DNA of 64,000 bases from Raphanus sativus. Its lineage: Eukaryota > Streptophyta > Magnoliopsida > Brassicales > Brassicaceae. Made by a program: the position numbers and the translations under genes. The stretch spans positions 21,709,579 through 21,773,578 of the forward strand of contig NC_079517.1 in NCBI RefSeq assembly GCF_000801105.2, given 5' to 3'. Below, piece by piece: positions 44,437 to 54,659 of the stretch. The notes beneath the pieces are model-generated. The model did no database searches and was not told the DNA's origin. It saw nothing but the letters and a program-made list of their open reading frames with translations. Position 1 is the first letter of the stretch. The number at the start of each line of letters is the position of its first letter.

Positions 44437-44464
44437 CCGCGCGTAGCGCGGAGAAAGAATCTAG
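44437..44464 (+). mobile_element. Helitron 3' terminus
   Basis: The hairpin CCGCGC-GTA-GCGCGG (44,437-44,451) is followed nine bases later by CTAG and then T. This fits the Helitron rule of a GC hairpin before a CTRR end and insertion before T. The 5' end was not identified; gene fragments to the left (YSL, citrate synthase) are in sense orientation to it. Confidence 0.7.
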
Positions 44465-44586
44465 TACATATAAAAATAGAAAGATTTACACATTCTCTTC
44501 TTCATTGCTAGTTGTGTATGTTTTGGTGTAATAAAACAGTGCACTCTTTTTTGGTCTACCACTTCCACTTGATCTTTTTATTCGTT

Positions 44587-44668
44587 GTCTTCTTATTTGC
44601 GAAACATGTTTCAGACAGACAAGACCTGTCTTCTTTTTTGCGAAACATGTTTCAGACAGACAAGACCT
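44587..44668. repeat. 41-bp tandem duplication
   Basis: Two copies of a unit containing GCGAAACATGTTTCAGACAG lie head to tail, with one A/T difference. The inner AAACATGTTT is palindromic. Flanking DNA to 45,099 shows no recognised gene. Confidence 0.85.
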
Positions 44669-45104
44669 TTCTCATGTTATCTGTTGTCTGAACCAAACCT
44701 TGTCCGAGATTTTTGTGTTTTGTAATAACCGCTACAAGTGTCTTTCTTTTATATGACCCCGGATAAAAAGTGAGTCACTTCCCACATAAAGATGATTCCT
44801 GCTCTCGTATGGATTCTCTGAGTTGCTAAAAGTTTTATGCTTACATTCTTTTCCACAGGCCTTATACAAGACGTTCTCTAGAAGCATAATATCTACTTCG
44901 TTTGAAGCTTAAGCACAGGATCCTATGCGCCTTTCGGAATCATGACTGAAGTAAAGCGACCCGGTTCTTCTACAATGCTCCTTGATTCCTTCATGATTCT
45001 CTTCAGAAACAAACACATGTTATTCTCAATCTTGCATCTCTCTTAACTATCTCCTCCTTTCGCCCTAAAAACCATGTCTTTCGTTTACAAGCCCTGGCCA
45101 ACGT

Positions 45105-46119
45105 TGGTGCGACCTGGAGCAGCTTCAAACTCATGTTCTGGAAGCTAATCCATGTACCAGAAAGGAAATGGGTCATAGCAAGACCTAGTGGGCTTATTGA
45201 AGAGCTTATTGGCCTGATTCATGAAGTATTGGACACAGAGAAGTCTATTGTCCTTGATGAGGCCTTTAAAGAGAAAGGAATGACTATGTACCAGCATGGA
45301 CGACTAGTATGCAATGTGATTGACCATGAAATGGATGGGAGGAAGCTGGATAGACAGGAAATGAAATGGGAGATCAGCTATGATCAGGAAATGCACTGTT
45401 CAAACCGACATGGACGAGAAATGAGTTGGAAATGGAAGATGAAGAACAAGAGCTGGAAAGGGAACATGATGAGGATCTTTATCATCCAAATGAGCATAAG
45501 GAGCAACTTGGTCGGACCTGGAACAAGATGGATCGAGCCCAAGCAAGAATTGTTCGAAAAAGGCCTTTATCGGCCCAAAAAGTGGAAAGACAAGCCAGCT
45601 TGGATTATGATTGGCCCAAGAAGATTAGGCACGTCCAAGATGGTTTATTTTAAGTTTATTTATTATTTTGTTAAGTTTAAACCAGCTAGGATTAAGTTTG
45701 GTGATTTATAAACCAACTAGCAATAGGATTAGGATATGGTTTTTACTAAACCGATTTGGTTTTGGTTTAGGGTTTTCTCTAGCTTAGGATTTCGTTTTGG
45801 CTTTCTTATTTATGTTAAACACGAGCCTCCATGTATCATTAACCATTGATTGAATAAACTGAAGCTTTGTTGGCTCAACAACTGTCTCCTTGGAGACTTT
45901 CTTATCATTGTTCTTAGTGAACAACTTTTATCACAATAAGAAGAGTGATCTTCTGTGATTCATCCAGACACCAAGCAGGGTGAACCTGTGTCTCAGGAGT
46001 AGCAAAACATCTTTAGAGCAGCTCATAGTTCTAAGGAGAAGACCATCTCCATCACCTTTCATCCACCCACGCCCCCTTCAAGTGATCCAGGGAGAGACAG
46101 CCTATCCAGGGCCGTACCA
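45105..46119 (+). repeat. 5' LTR (1,015 bp)
   Basis: Begins TGGTGCGACCTGG and ends GGGCCGTACCA. It contains an open frame of about 190 codons (45,133-45,711) that duplicates the C-terminal part of the internal ORF, so this stretch is LTR sequence and not a separate gene. Confidence 0.95.
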
Positions 46120-46121
46120 AG

Positions 46122-46134
46122 TGGTATCAGAGCC
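46122..46134 (+). other. Primer-binding site for initiator tRNA-Met
   Basis: TGGTATCAGAGCC two bases after the 5' LTR. Confidence 0.92.
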
Positions 46135-46199
46135 ACTTGAAGGTTAGGGTTTGAATTTTCACCTAGGAGCACGAAATCTATCATATCCAGCAGTCTCCT

Positions 46200-48233
46200 A
46201 TGTCTTATTTTGAAAGCAAAAGAAGTCATGAAGAGAAGGCTGAGCGCAAAGCAACAAGGGAGTTGCAAAGAAGAAGAAAACAGATCCAGATTCCACTCTT
46301 CAATGGGGACTTTGATCCAGATACATACCTAGATTGGGAAAAGGAGATGGATTTAATTATCAAGTGTCAGGGGTACACCGCAGAGAAGCAGGCTCAATTA
46401 GCATCTACTGGTTTATGTGGCTATGCACTTGATTGGTGGTATCAGACAGCCAATACTAGGAGACAATATGGAGAGCAACAGATTTCTTCTTGGTATGAGA
46501 TGAAGGCTGTCATGAAGAAGAGGTTTGTAGCCAAGAGGTATGGGCAAACTGACTTTGAAAGAATGCAATTCCAAGCTAGGGAAGCTAAAGGATGTGTTAG
46601 GAAATCCAAAGATGAGCCAAAGTCCTACTGTGGTCATGAGGAACAAAGAAAGTTGCAGCTACATAATGCATATCTTGATGAATTGCAAAGCCCACAGTTC
46701 AAGGAACACCTCATGAAGATCATAGATAAATCACTCACTTCTGTGATTAAAAACACACATCAGAGGTCAGTCCCACGTCCAGCATCAAGAGCTGATGAGC
46801 TAGGTTGCTACCAGAATGAACCAGCAGAGAAGAAAGAAGAAACTGCAGCAAAACAGGGTGAGAGAGAACAATATTTTGAATCAGAACCAACCACTCTTTG
46901 TGAAGCAGACAACTTGGAAAACACTCTGAAACAGGAGAAGAGATTATCAGCTAGGTGTAGTCACGTGCCTGATCAGAAAAATAAAGAAGAGGGAGTGCTT
47001 GAAGAGTCATCTACAGCTCCTGATTTGGAACTTGTTTTGGTTGATCAAGGAGAAAGTAATAAGACTTTAACTTGTGATTTACTGATCAGACCTATGGTAT
47101 ATTTTAAGTTCAGCTTTGTTGACCAACTGAGGGTTTCCAAAGGGTTGCAACAGATTGTTTTTGAACCAGGAGGAAGCTTGTGTTTGCATAAAAGCATCAA
47201 CAACAATCTGATCCAAATAGCAGCATCATTGGAGCATGACTTGGAAGGGTTATTGCATCAAAGGAGAGAACCAATGCTAGTTTCTGGTTTGTCTAAGCTG
47301 AGATCACATTCTCAGAAGTTTAAGATCAAGACTTGTGCTGGGTATCAGTGGAGAGAAGCTCAATCAGAAGCTGTGAGATCTGATCTAAACAAGGAACAGA
47401 AATTGCTTGCTTTATGTGTTGCTTGTAAGAAGCTCTGTCCAGTGAAGTATCTAGGATGTGTGAAGGCTTTACAAAGCTTTATCTTTGAGCCGGGAGGGGA
47501 GATAAACGTGAACAAGAGCTTTAACAACACCCTGGCACAAGAAGAAACAAAGAAGCTGAGATTGGACAGTACATTCATCCTTAAAGAACAAGATTTGAGG
47601 ACAAATCTTTTTAAAGGAGGAGGGAATGGTGCGACCTGGAGCAGCTTCAAACTCATGTTCTGGAAGCTAATCCATGTACCAGAAAGGAAATGGGTCATAG
47701 CAAGACCTAGTGGGCTTATTGAAGAGCTTATTGGCCTGATTCATGAAGTATTGGACACAGAGAAGTCTATTGTCCTTGATGAGGCCTTTAAAGAGAAAGG
47801 AATGACTATGTACCAGCATGGACGACTAGTATGCAATGTGATTGACCATGAAATGGATGGGAGGAAGCTGGATAGACAGGAAATGAAATGGGAGATCAGC
47901 TATGATCAGGAAATGCACTGTTCAAACCGACATGGACGAGAAATGAGTTGGAAATGGAAGATGAAGAACAAGAGCTGGAAAGGGAACATGATGAGGATCT
48001 TTATCATCCAAATGAGCATAAGGAGCAACTTGGTCGGACCTGGAACAAGATGGATCGAGCCCAAGCAAGAATTGTTCGAAAAAGGCCTTTATCGGCCCAA
48101 AAAGTGGAAAGACAAGCCAGCTTGGATTATGATTGGCCCAAGAAGATTAGGCACGTCCAAGATGGTTTATTTTAAGTTTATTTATTATTTTGTTAAGTTT
48201 AAACCAGCTAGGATTAAGTTTGGTGATTTATAA
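46200..48233 (+). CDS. Gag-like protein whose C-terminus is encoded by the 3' LTR
   Basis: 677 codons from the ATG at 46,200. A basic start is followed by a retrotransposon gag domain at about residues 30-140 (PLFNGDFDPDTYLDWEKEMD, LDWWYQTANTRR, MKKRFVAKRYG). A Glu/Lys-rich linker and two similar blocks follow, QIVFEPGGSLCLHKSINNNL and SFIFEPGGEINVNKSFNNTL, an internal duplication around residues 320 and 445. Residue 476 onward is inside the 3' LTR. No zinc knuckle, protease or RT is present. Within the LTR a second frame (47,948-48,175) is also open and reads smoothly (LGRTWNKMDRAQARIV), so the true C-terminal frame is uncertain. It presumably provides or hijacks capsids; this is inferred from the gag domain. 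Confidence 0.75.
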   Translation: MSYFESKRSHEEKAERKATRELQRRRKQIQIPLFNGDFDPDTYLDWEKEMDLIIKCQGYTAEKQAQLASTGLCGYALDWWYQTANTRRQYGEQQISSWYEMKAVMKKRFVAKRYGQTDFERMQFQAREAKGCVRKSKDEPKSYCGHEEQRKLQLHNAYLDELQSPQFKEHLMKIIDKSLTSVIKNTHQRSVPRPASRADELGCYQNEPAEKKEETAAKQGEREQYFESEPTTLCEADNLENTLKQEKRLSARCSHVPDQKNKEEGVLEESSTAPDLELVLVDQGESNKTLTCDLLIRPMVYFKFSFVDQLRVSKGLQQIVFEPGGSLCLHKSINNNLIQIAASLEHDLEGLLHQRREPMLVSGLSKLRSHSQKFKIKTCAGYQWREAQSEAVRSDLNKEQKLLALCVACKKLCPVKYLGCVKALQSFIFEPGGEINVNKSFNNTLAQEETKKLRLDSTFILKEQDLRTNLFKGGGNGATWSSFKLMFWKLIHVPERKWVIARPSGLIEELIGLIHEVLDTEKSIVLDEAFKEKGMTMYQHGRLVCNVIDHEMDGRKLDRQEMKWEISYDQEMHCSNRHGREMSWKWKMKNKSWKGNMMRIFIIQMSIRSNLVGPGTRWIEPKQELFEKGLYRPKKWKDKPAWIMIGPRRLGTSKMVYFKFIYYFVKFKPARIKFGDL

Positions 48234-48641
48234 ACCAACTAGCAATAGGATTAGGATATGGTTTTTACTAAACCGATTTGGTTTTGGTTTAGGGTTTTCT
48301 CTAGCTTAGGATTTCGTTTTGGCTTTCTTATTTATGTTAAACACGAGCCTCCATGTATCATTAACCATTGATTGAATAAACTGAAGCTTTGTTGGCTCAA
48401 CAACTGTCTCCTTGGAGACTTTCTTATCATTGTTCTTAGTGAACAACTTTTATCACAATAAGAAGAGTGATCTTCTGTGATTCATCCAGACACCAAGCAG
48501 GGTGAACCTGTGTCTCAGGAGTAGCAAAACATCTTTAGAGCAGCTCATAGTTCTAAGGAGAAGACCATCTCCATCACCTTTCATCCACCCACGCCCCCTT
48601 CAAGTGATCCAGGGAGAGACAGCCTATCCAGGGCCGTACCA
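47627..48641 (+). repeat. 3' LTR (1,015 bp)
   Basis: Copy of the 45,105 LTR with the same ends and length, preceded by the purine tract. The stop codon of the gag-like ORF lies 607 bp inside it. Confidence 0.95.
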
Positions 48642-48646
48642 AACGT

Positions 48647-48854
48647 TGTGCACACAAGGTTCGAAGCTAGACAGCTCTGGAAAGATGGTGTCTCTGTTTC
48701 ACACCTCGAATCTCGGTATTTTGTCCCATCCTTCATCCTCTCTTGTATCACCTCCAGAACCGTCATCACATCAACTTCCTTCCCACACCACCAGGGCCTA
48801 AACCCATCTCGGAATTCATCTTTTGCTACAGTGAAGTTCTCGTGGATGCAGAGC
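48647..48854 (-). other. Open minus-strand segment of unknown origin
   Basis: About 70 codons read without stop on the minus strand (FRDGFRPWWCGKEVDVMTVL, then a Glu/Lys/Arg-rich tail). Before the LTR element landed, the stretch was contiguous with 45,060-45,104, where the frame stays open (ARACKRKTWFLGRKEE). It may be an exon fragment; no family recognised. Confidence 0.3.
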
Positions 48855-49486
48855 AACAGCAACTTCCATTGTTGTCTATGGTGCTCTTCCTCTACTCACC
48901 AATTCACATATTTCTATCAGCTCTCTTGGGATACACAGCCACATTAGGTTACCTCATTTAAGGTTCTCAGTGATCCAGATGTTACTGATGAAGAGGGTCT
49001 TGCTATTTAAAACTAGTTCCAACACTTTTTGTTGTTAACTTGTGAGAAAGAAAGATATATTATATTTACGTCTTTAAAAAGAGTGCGTCTGCCTTCTGCA
49101 GAAGAAGATACTATAAAGTATAAACGTTCTCAGGCGAAGTAGTTCTCGAAAAGTACTCCCATCACCTGCAGGAGAAAATGCCTTGTGTGAAAAAACTATA
49201 AAATCAGCTTGACATTATCGCTATCGTCATTGTAGAACCCAAGTTGATCGTAAATAGAAAAAAACAGAGTTGTAAGACAGTCCAGTTACCTTAAAAAGTT
49301 GATAAGCTTTGGAGACGAAGACTGATCCACAAAGGGTGTATCTGTGTCTTGTTGTTCTGTTATCATGGGATCAAAATAGAAAGCTTCTCCGCTGAAACAT
49401 GGTTCAGAAGGAGAAAGGGAAAGATGCAACAATGCTCCATCTCCATGAAAGCTGCTCGAAGAATCTGAGGACGATGGTATCATACT
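48855..49486. repeat. Segmental duplication, copy B
   Basis: Partner of 40,185-40,818. Here it is contiguous with longer flanking DNA on both sides, so this is the likelier source copy. It starts in AACAGCAACTTCC and ends in GGTATCATACT. Confidence 0.9.
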
Positions 49487-49622
49487 TCTCAACGACATCT
49501 GGGCGGAAGCTTCACCCTGCCCTAAGGAAAGCTCCAAATATGGAGTCATCAATCTTGTGTTCCTTACTGTTTTGCCACATAGTAAGTTCGAAGGTTCTTC
49601 GGATGTTCTTGCCATCATCTGC
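49286..49622 (-). other. Small ORF downstream of the TNL gene, Ser-rich with LELSL motif
   Basis: From an ATG next to an AG acceptor-like site the minus strand reads MMARTSEEPSNLLCGKT, then PYLELSLGQG, a Ser-rich stretch and a C-terminus FVDQSSSPKLINFLR. Total length is about 110 codons. LELSL fits the LxLxL pattern of EAR repressor motifs, but the context is too short to claim a function. Its 3' two-thirds is duplicated at 40,618-40,815. It starts about 40 bases after the TNL stop, so it could be an additional 3' exon or a separate fragment. Confidence 0.35.
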
Positions 49623-49658
49623 ATAATAAAATAAAAGTATCTACTCAATTCCAATGGT

Positions 49659-52600
49659 CTATTCTCTCGTTGATCCTGAAAAATAGTCAAAAGTTACCCG
49701 CGTTCGTTTATTGCTTCTTCCACTCTCTCTGTCACTTTCTCCAGACTTCTGGTCGTACTTTGTTTCAGGGATTCTAGCAGCACCATATGGAGATTCGGAG
49801 AGATTCAAGAGCCGTAAACCGCACCCTTTTATCATCTTGACCGACAAGAGACAAGATTGCCAGTGGCTGTGAGACCCATATGTGTAAGAACAAGCACCCT
49901 TGTGGTAGCAATATTCAAACTCCACATGGATATAGTCTAGTTCAGATGAAGTATGATTGACTTCTTCTAGAGGGAAACCAAAGTGGAACATAAGCAAATG
50001 ATCCTCATCCATCTTAAGTGAGTGTGCGTCAACCATAAAATGATACACACTGCTTGTGCCTCTAAAGTACCAGCGCAACCCCATTTGTACATAAGGAGTT
50101 TCGGCTTTGTTTGGAGGTTCAACAGCGATGCAAGCCTTAAATCCCAAGAAGTCTTGAAAAAGAGAGCTCTGAGGTAATGTAACAGTTAGGGAATTTCTAG
50201 CAGCTCGATGCGTGAAATACATAGGCACTTCTCCACCTGGTAAGACCGTAGGCTTCGTGTATGATCGTATGATGAGTTCCCGCGCTTCTCTATCCAGTAT
50301 AAAGCAATTATTGAACTTCAAATATTCGCTGTGTCTTGAAACACCTGCCCAGTCTATATCTGCGCCATCTTTGTAACGCTCTTCAGTGTTTTCAAATAAT
50401 GGTATAAGAGAAAATTGGTCCTCTATTGACATTGTTGCCAGGATGCTGGCATCCCTCAGTGCCGTGACGACTTCTCCACAATCTGAAAAGTCTACTAGAT
50501 TAAGACTTCTCAATCTGAAAACGTTTGGAGAGATATTTTTCAATCTCTTGCAACCACACATCAATAGTTCAGAGAGCCTCCAGAAATTCTCTATGCAGCA
50601 GGGGACTTCTTCGATGGCGGTGTCATTTAGATAGAGACTTTCAATACTCCTTGAAATCTGAGGAAAACTTCTCAACCTTGAGCACCCAGTGAGATAGAGG
50701 GTTCTGAGAGATGGCAAGTTGACATCAGTTGGAAGAACCTCCAACATTGTGCATTCTTCCATTTCCAACTCCACCAGTTTATAGAGATTCCCAATTGTAC
50801 AAGGAACAGTCACCAAACTTTTGCAATTGTTGAGTCTCAAATACATGAGATTGGGGGCCATTGAAAGATCTGGAATTTCTCTAAGGTTTTCACAGCTTGA
50901 CACATCCATCATTTCGAGACTTCCAAGACACTGAAACAGGAAAAAACACACCCTAGATCATATCAAACACATTGCTGTCGGGTGCCATGCATGGGAATTA
51001 TTAAAAGACAAAGGAATGGGAGTTTATAAAGTTCATTCGAAGTCCTATGGGGTTTGAAAATTTTACTAACACAGAGGTTAAACTACCTTGGGATGCAAAC
51101 CAATAATCACAAGCTATAACATTAACAACGTACCTGGACGCCTTCCCATAGCTTCTCAAGCATGTTGCTTTTCACAGTGAGACCAATAAGATGTTCTGGG
51201 CGAAATTTACAAGGAATACATCTCATAATGCAGCCAAGATAATCAAGTCCACATAGATTATTGTTCCAGAAACAACCTTCTACTTCGAGGCTAAACCCAT
51301 GCATAAATATCTGAGGGAAATTTCTCAACCGGAAGCATTCTCTGAGATTGAGATACTCGAGAGACTTCAAGTTGATAAGAGTTGGAAAACTTTCTAGCGC
51401 TGTGCAACCTTCTAAATCTAACTCCCTCAGTTTATGGAGATTCTGAATCGAGGAAGTAAATGTCACCAAAGATGTGCATCTATCAAGATATACTTCCTCG
51501 AGGTTTTTGGCATTAGAGAGATCCGGAAGTTCTTTCAAATTCGTGGACCAACTCATAATGAACTTCTTGAGGCTTCCAAGTGGCTGAAAAGTGACAAATA
51601 TAAGTTTTAAAACATGTTAAACAGAAATTCATTACACTTATAACTTTAGAAAATAAATTTAAAAGTAGTACCAAAGTTCCTTCCCACAGCTTCTCAAGCG
51701 AACTATTCCTCATTCTGAGTTCGACGAGACACTCTGCCTTGAAATTAGAAGGTAAACACTTGGATGGATAAGCATCCCACCTGAGCAATTTGAGTTTACG
51801 GGGTAAATAAAAGAGGCCATGAGGTAGATGCAATCTTCCCTGTGGAACCCAGTAACCAACATAGTCTATAACTACGAGAAACTGGAGATTACGCATGCCT
51901 TCAAACGATTTTTCATCCATTGAAAATGGTTCCTCGAGCTGTAATGCGTTGAAATATATTCCTAGAACAGTTTCCGTGCCCTGAAAACAATATCCCAAGA
52001 AAACTATTATCTTAACAATTGCAACACTTTATTTTATTAAGTTATCGAAGAAGAGTAAAGAAAAACGTACGGTTTTATCGGTAAATACATCGCGAATGTC
52101 CTCAACATCCACCAGAAACCGGCGTTTCCCAGGATTGTTTATGCACTCTGCACGGAAAATTTCTCTAGCCAACTTATGTAGCAAGTTGTGCATCTCTATA
52201 GTCTCACGCGATGTTATACATATGAGGGACTTATCAGCCAACGTAGTAAGCCCAGTGTTAACACTATCTCCGAGCAAGTCTTTGATGTAACTGACTTGCA
52301 CACCATTAAATAAACGTGCAAATGCAATGAAGAGAAATAACTCTTGGTCTTTGCCATCTAACCTATCGTAGCTGACTCTTAATGTTTTCTCAACTTTCCC
52401 GTCCAAATCATTTCGAAGCCTAGGCATCATCTTTATCCACTCATCTTTGCCCCTTCCTCTTAAAGACGAACCCAAGACACTGAGACACAAAGGAAGATTA
52501 CCGGCAAGCTTTGCAACTTCAACTGCGAGTTCCATGAAACCATTAGGTGGAGAGTTTTGCCCAAAAGCAGATCGACATAACATCTTGAGAGCAACATCTT

Positions 52601-53711
52601 CAGATGGGAACTTCACTTTATAAATAAGGTCAATCTCATGAGCCTTGAGAAGTTGCCTATCTTGAGAGATGACAATAATTCTGCTCCCTGATCCAAACCA
52701 TTTCGTTCGTCCTACCAATGTCTTGAGTAGCTCTACATCATCAACATCGTCAAGAAAAATAAGAACTTTCTTGAGTTTTAACCTTTGTTTCACCACACCT
52801 AAATAGGATATCTTTAATTCCTTTTGACATAGAATTTCTGAGAGAAACTGTTCTTCCCAACACAACTTCATGCCATAGTCATCTTGAATGGTTCTCCTAT
52901 AAGCTAAGAAAGCCCGATAGTGGAATCGGTTAGAGAGTTCACTGAAAAGCGCTCTTGCTATGGTAGTCTTACCAATCCCGGAAGGCCCTACAATCCCGAC
53001 CATTCTAGCTTCCTCAGATTCCAAGCACAACAAAGGATTCATTGCCTCTAAATGAGCTTCGATCCCAACGAAATCACCAAAACAATTGGATGGTGTAATA
53101 AGTTTCTTCGAAACATCGTCGGCTATCTTATCAATCAACCTGGCTTCGTTACACCTAAATAACAATAGTCAACTGTGTCATGGATGAAGATCACCAAGAG
53201 AAGCACGGATACACACAAAATTATGTAATAAAAGATAAGATACATACCAGTTTTGAAGATCCTCTCCGGCCATATTTGCTACCTCTGCTAGAGCTCGCAT
53301 CCACCTTTGTTTCTCATCCTCTGATTTGCCCTTGCTTGCCTCTTCAAAGGCCTTTCCAAACTCCCATGTCTGTTTTCTAACATCAGAAGGATCAACGCCG
53401 TAGAAAATAGGAATCACCATCTGATCCAACTCCATATAGCACTTGTGGATCTCCACCAACTCATTCAAGCACCAGCTGGAAGAAGCATAACTTTTAGAGA
53501 AGACGACGATTGAGATCCTGGATTCTCTTATCGCCGACAAAAGCTCAGGGCCGATAGGGCAGCTTCTCTCGATCCCATGATCTATAAATGTAGTGATTGA
53601 CTTGCGATCGAGTTCCTTGAGAATATGGCTGAGGAATGATCTGCGAACATCTTCCCCACTGAAGCTAGGGAATACGTCGTATCTCCGGCTGCAAGAAGAA
53701 GAAGAAGCCAT
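49659..53711 (-). CDS. TIR-NBS-LRR (TNL) disease-resistance-type protein, five exons
   Basis: Exons 53,711-53,248, 53,154-52,071, 51,980-51,672, 51,583-51,134 and 50,930-49,659 all have GT-AG introns (88-203 bp) and join in frame to 1,192 residues. TIR domain at about 10-150: [20 protein letters not shown], and [11 protein letters not shown] with Glu84 in the place of the NADase catalytic residue. NB-ARC at about 185-450: P-loop [15 protein letters not shown] (Lys217), kinase-2 [27 protein letters not shown], a GLPL-like block ([14 protein letters not shown]) and MHN in place of MHD. LRRs fill exons 3-5 ([25 protein letters not shown]). A C-JID tail begins with [11 protein letters not shown] at about 998. 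Family role: intracellular immune receptor that oligomerises on effector recognition and makes NADase signals. The start [10 protein letters not shown] is typical. No lesion seen. Confidence 0.93.
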
Positions 53712-54124
53712 AGAGAAAAGATACCAAAAGTCAAAGTTATATGGGAAGTCACTCTGAACGTTGAGATGCACAGAGAGAAACTTCACATATTATTCGAAGA
53801 AGACTTATTCTACATGACTGTACAAAACATTTTTAATTCCATTTCTTTGATTGCTTAGAATCTACTATAATTGATTATTTTTTGGCACAATATAATTTTA
53901 TAAGTAAAAACAAAATTTGCATGTCATGCAATGCGTGGTTGTTGTTGACTGTAGGATCAAAAATTTTAAAATATAGACTGCCAAATTAAAAATTATTTTA
54001 CCGGTCACTTCTTGCAGGCGGTTGGTAGATCTGAAGCTACTATTTATTTACCTGCAAAACATTTAAGAAGCAGCTTTAGTTCAATTTCTTTTACTTAAGT
54101 CCAGCCAAAATGCAGGAGAGGAGA
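53712..54124 (-). promoter_or_regulatory. TNL upstream region
   Basis: The 410 bp between the TNL start and the next retroelement LTR hold the 5' untranslated region and core promoter if the gene is expressed. The minus strand is AT-rich from 53,820 on, with no repeat. No specific element was identified with confidence. The promoter is short because a retrotransposon LTR begins at about 54,124. Confidence 0.35.
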
Positions 54125-54429
54125 TGTTACCGGCTCTCCTGTACTTCTGGTGCAATCCTAGGTACGAGCTTGATCGCTATAGCGACCAAGCTTCGTATGA
54201 TCCTGTGATTACCAAGTCCCTATTCTCGTGTTTCGACGATTCTTTTGCTATCTTCGATGATCGTGTTTTGTCGAGAACTTTGTTTAATCAGCGGAACTTT
54301 TTCGCAAGATATTTTATTTTTACGATTTCATTTCGTAAAAATAAAAATAAAAATAAAAATAAAAATAAATTTTATTTTTCTCGAATGTTTGGATACTAAC
54401 TTCGTAACGACGGTTTTTGACCCCAACAG
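54125..54429 (-). repeat. Candidate 3' LTR of the Tat-like element
   Basis: The minus strand reads a purine tract ACTGGGGGGCTAAC and then TGTTGGGGTCAAAAACC. The left end GGTAACA mirrors it, giving TGTT...AACA over 305 bp. Inside, TTTTATTTTTACGA and its exact complement form a 14-bp stem (54,312-54,346) that overlaps a six-unit TAAAAA microsatellite. No second copy is present for confirmation. Confidence 0.55.
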
Positions 54430-54659
54430 TTAGCCCCCCAGTACGTTAGAATCGTAGAAGGATTCAAACGTATGTTTAGGTGAATCGGACAAGATAGTCG
54501 TTTCTTTTGACGAAGTTCGTATTCGTAAACTCGTAAGGTATACGAATTTTTTTTTTTTGAATAGTATGCAGCCACAATCTTATAAGTATTGAGCTTTTCC
54601 ACTTCATTTCTTTCACACCTCTTTTCTTTCTCTCAAATTCTCTCAAATTCTCTCTCAAG

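Larger units (their letters stand above)
45105..48641 (+). mobile_element. Young gag-only LTR retrotransposon with 5-bp target duplication
   Basis: Two LTRs of exactly 1,015 bp frame a 1.5-kb interior. The insertion is flanked by AACGT (45,100-45,104 and 48,642-48,646). A tRNA-Met primer site, a gag-like ORF and a purine tract (AAAGGAGGAGGGAA) are in place. No enzyme domain exists. The LTRs appear identical wherever compared, including over 190 codons of ORF. It is non-autonomous, recently inserted and structurally complete. Confidence 0.93.

Noticed and set aside
45133..45711. 192-codon plus-strand ORF as an independent gene
   Set aside because: It lies inside the 5' LTR and is the copy of the C-terminal part of the 46,200-48,233 ORF in the 3' LTR.
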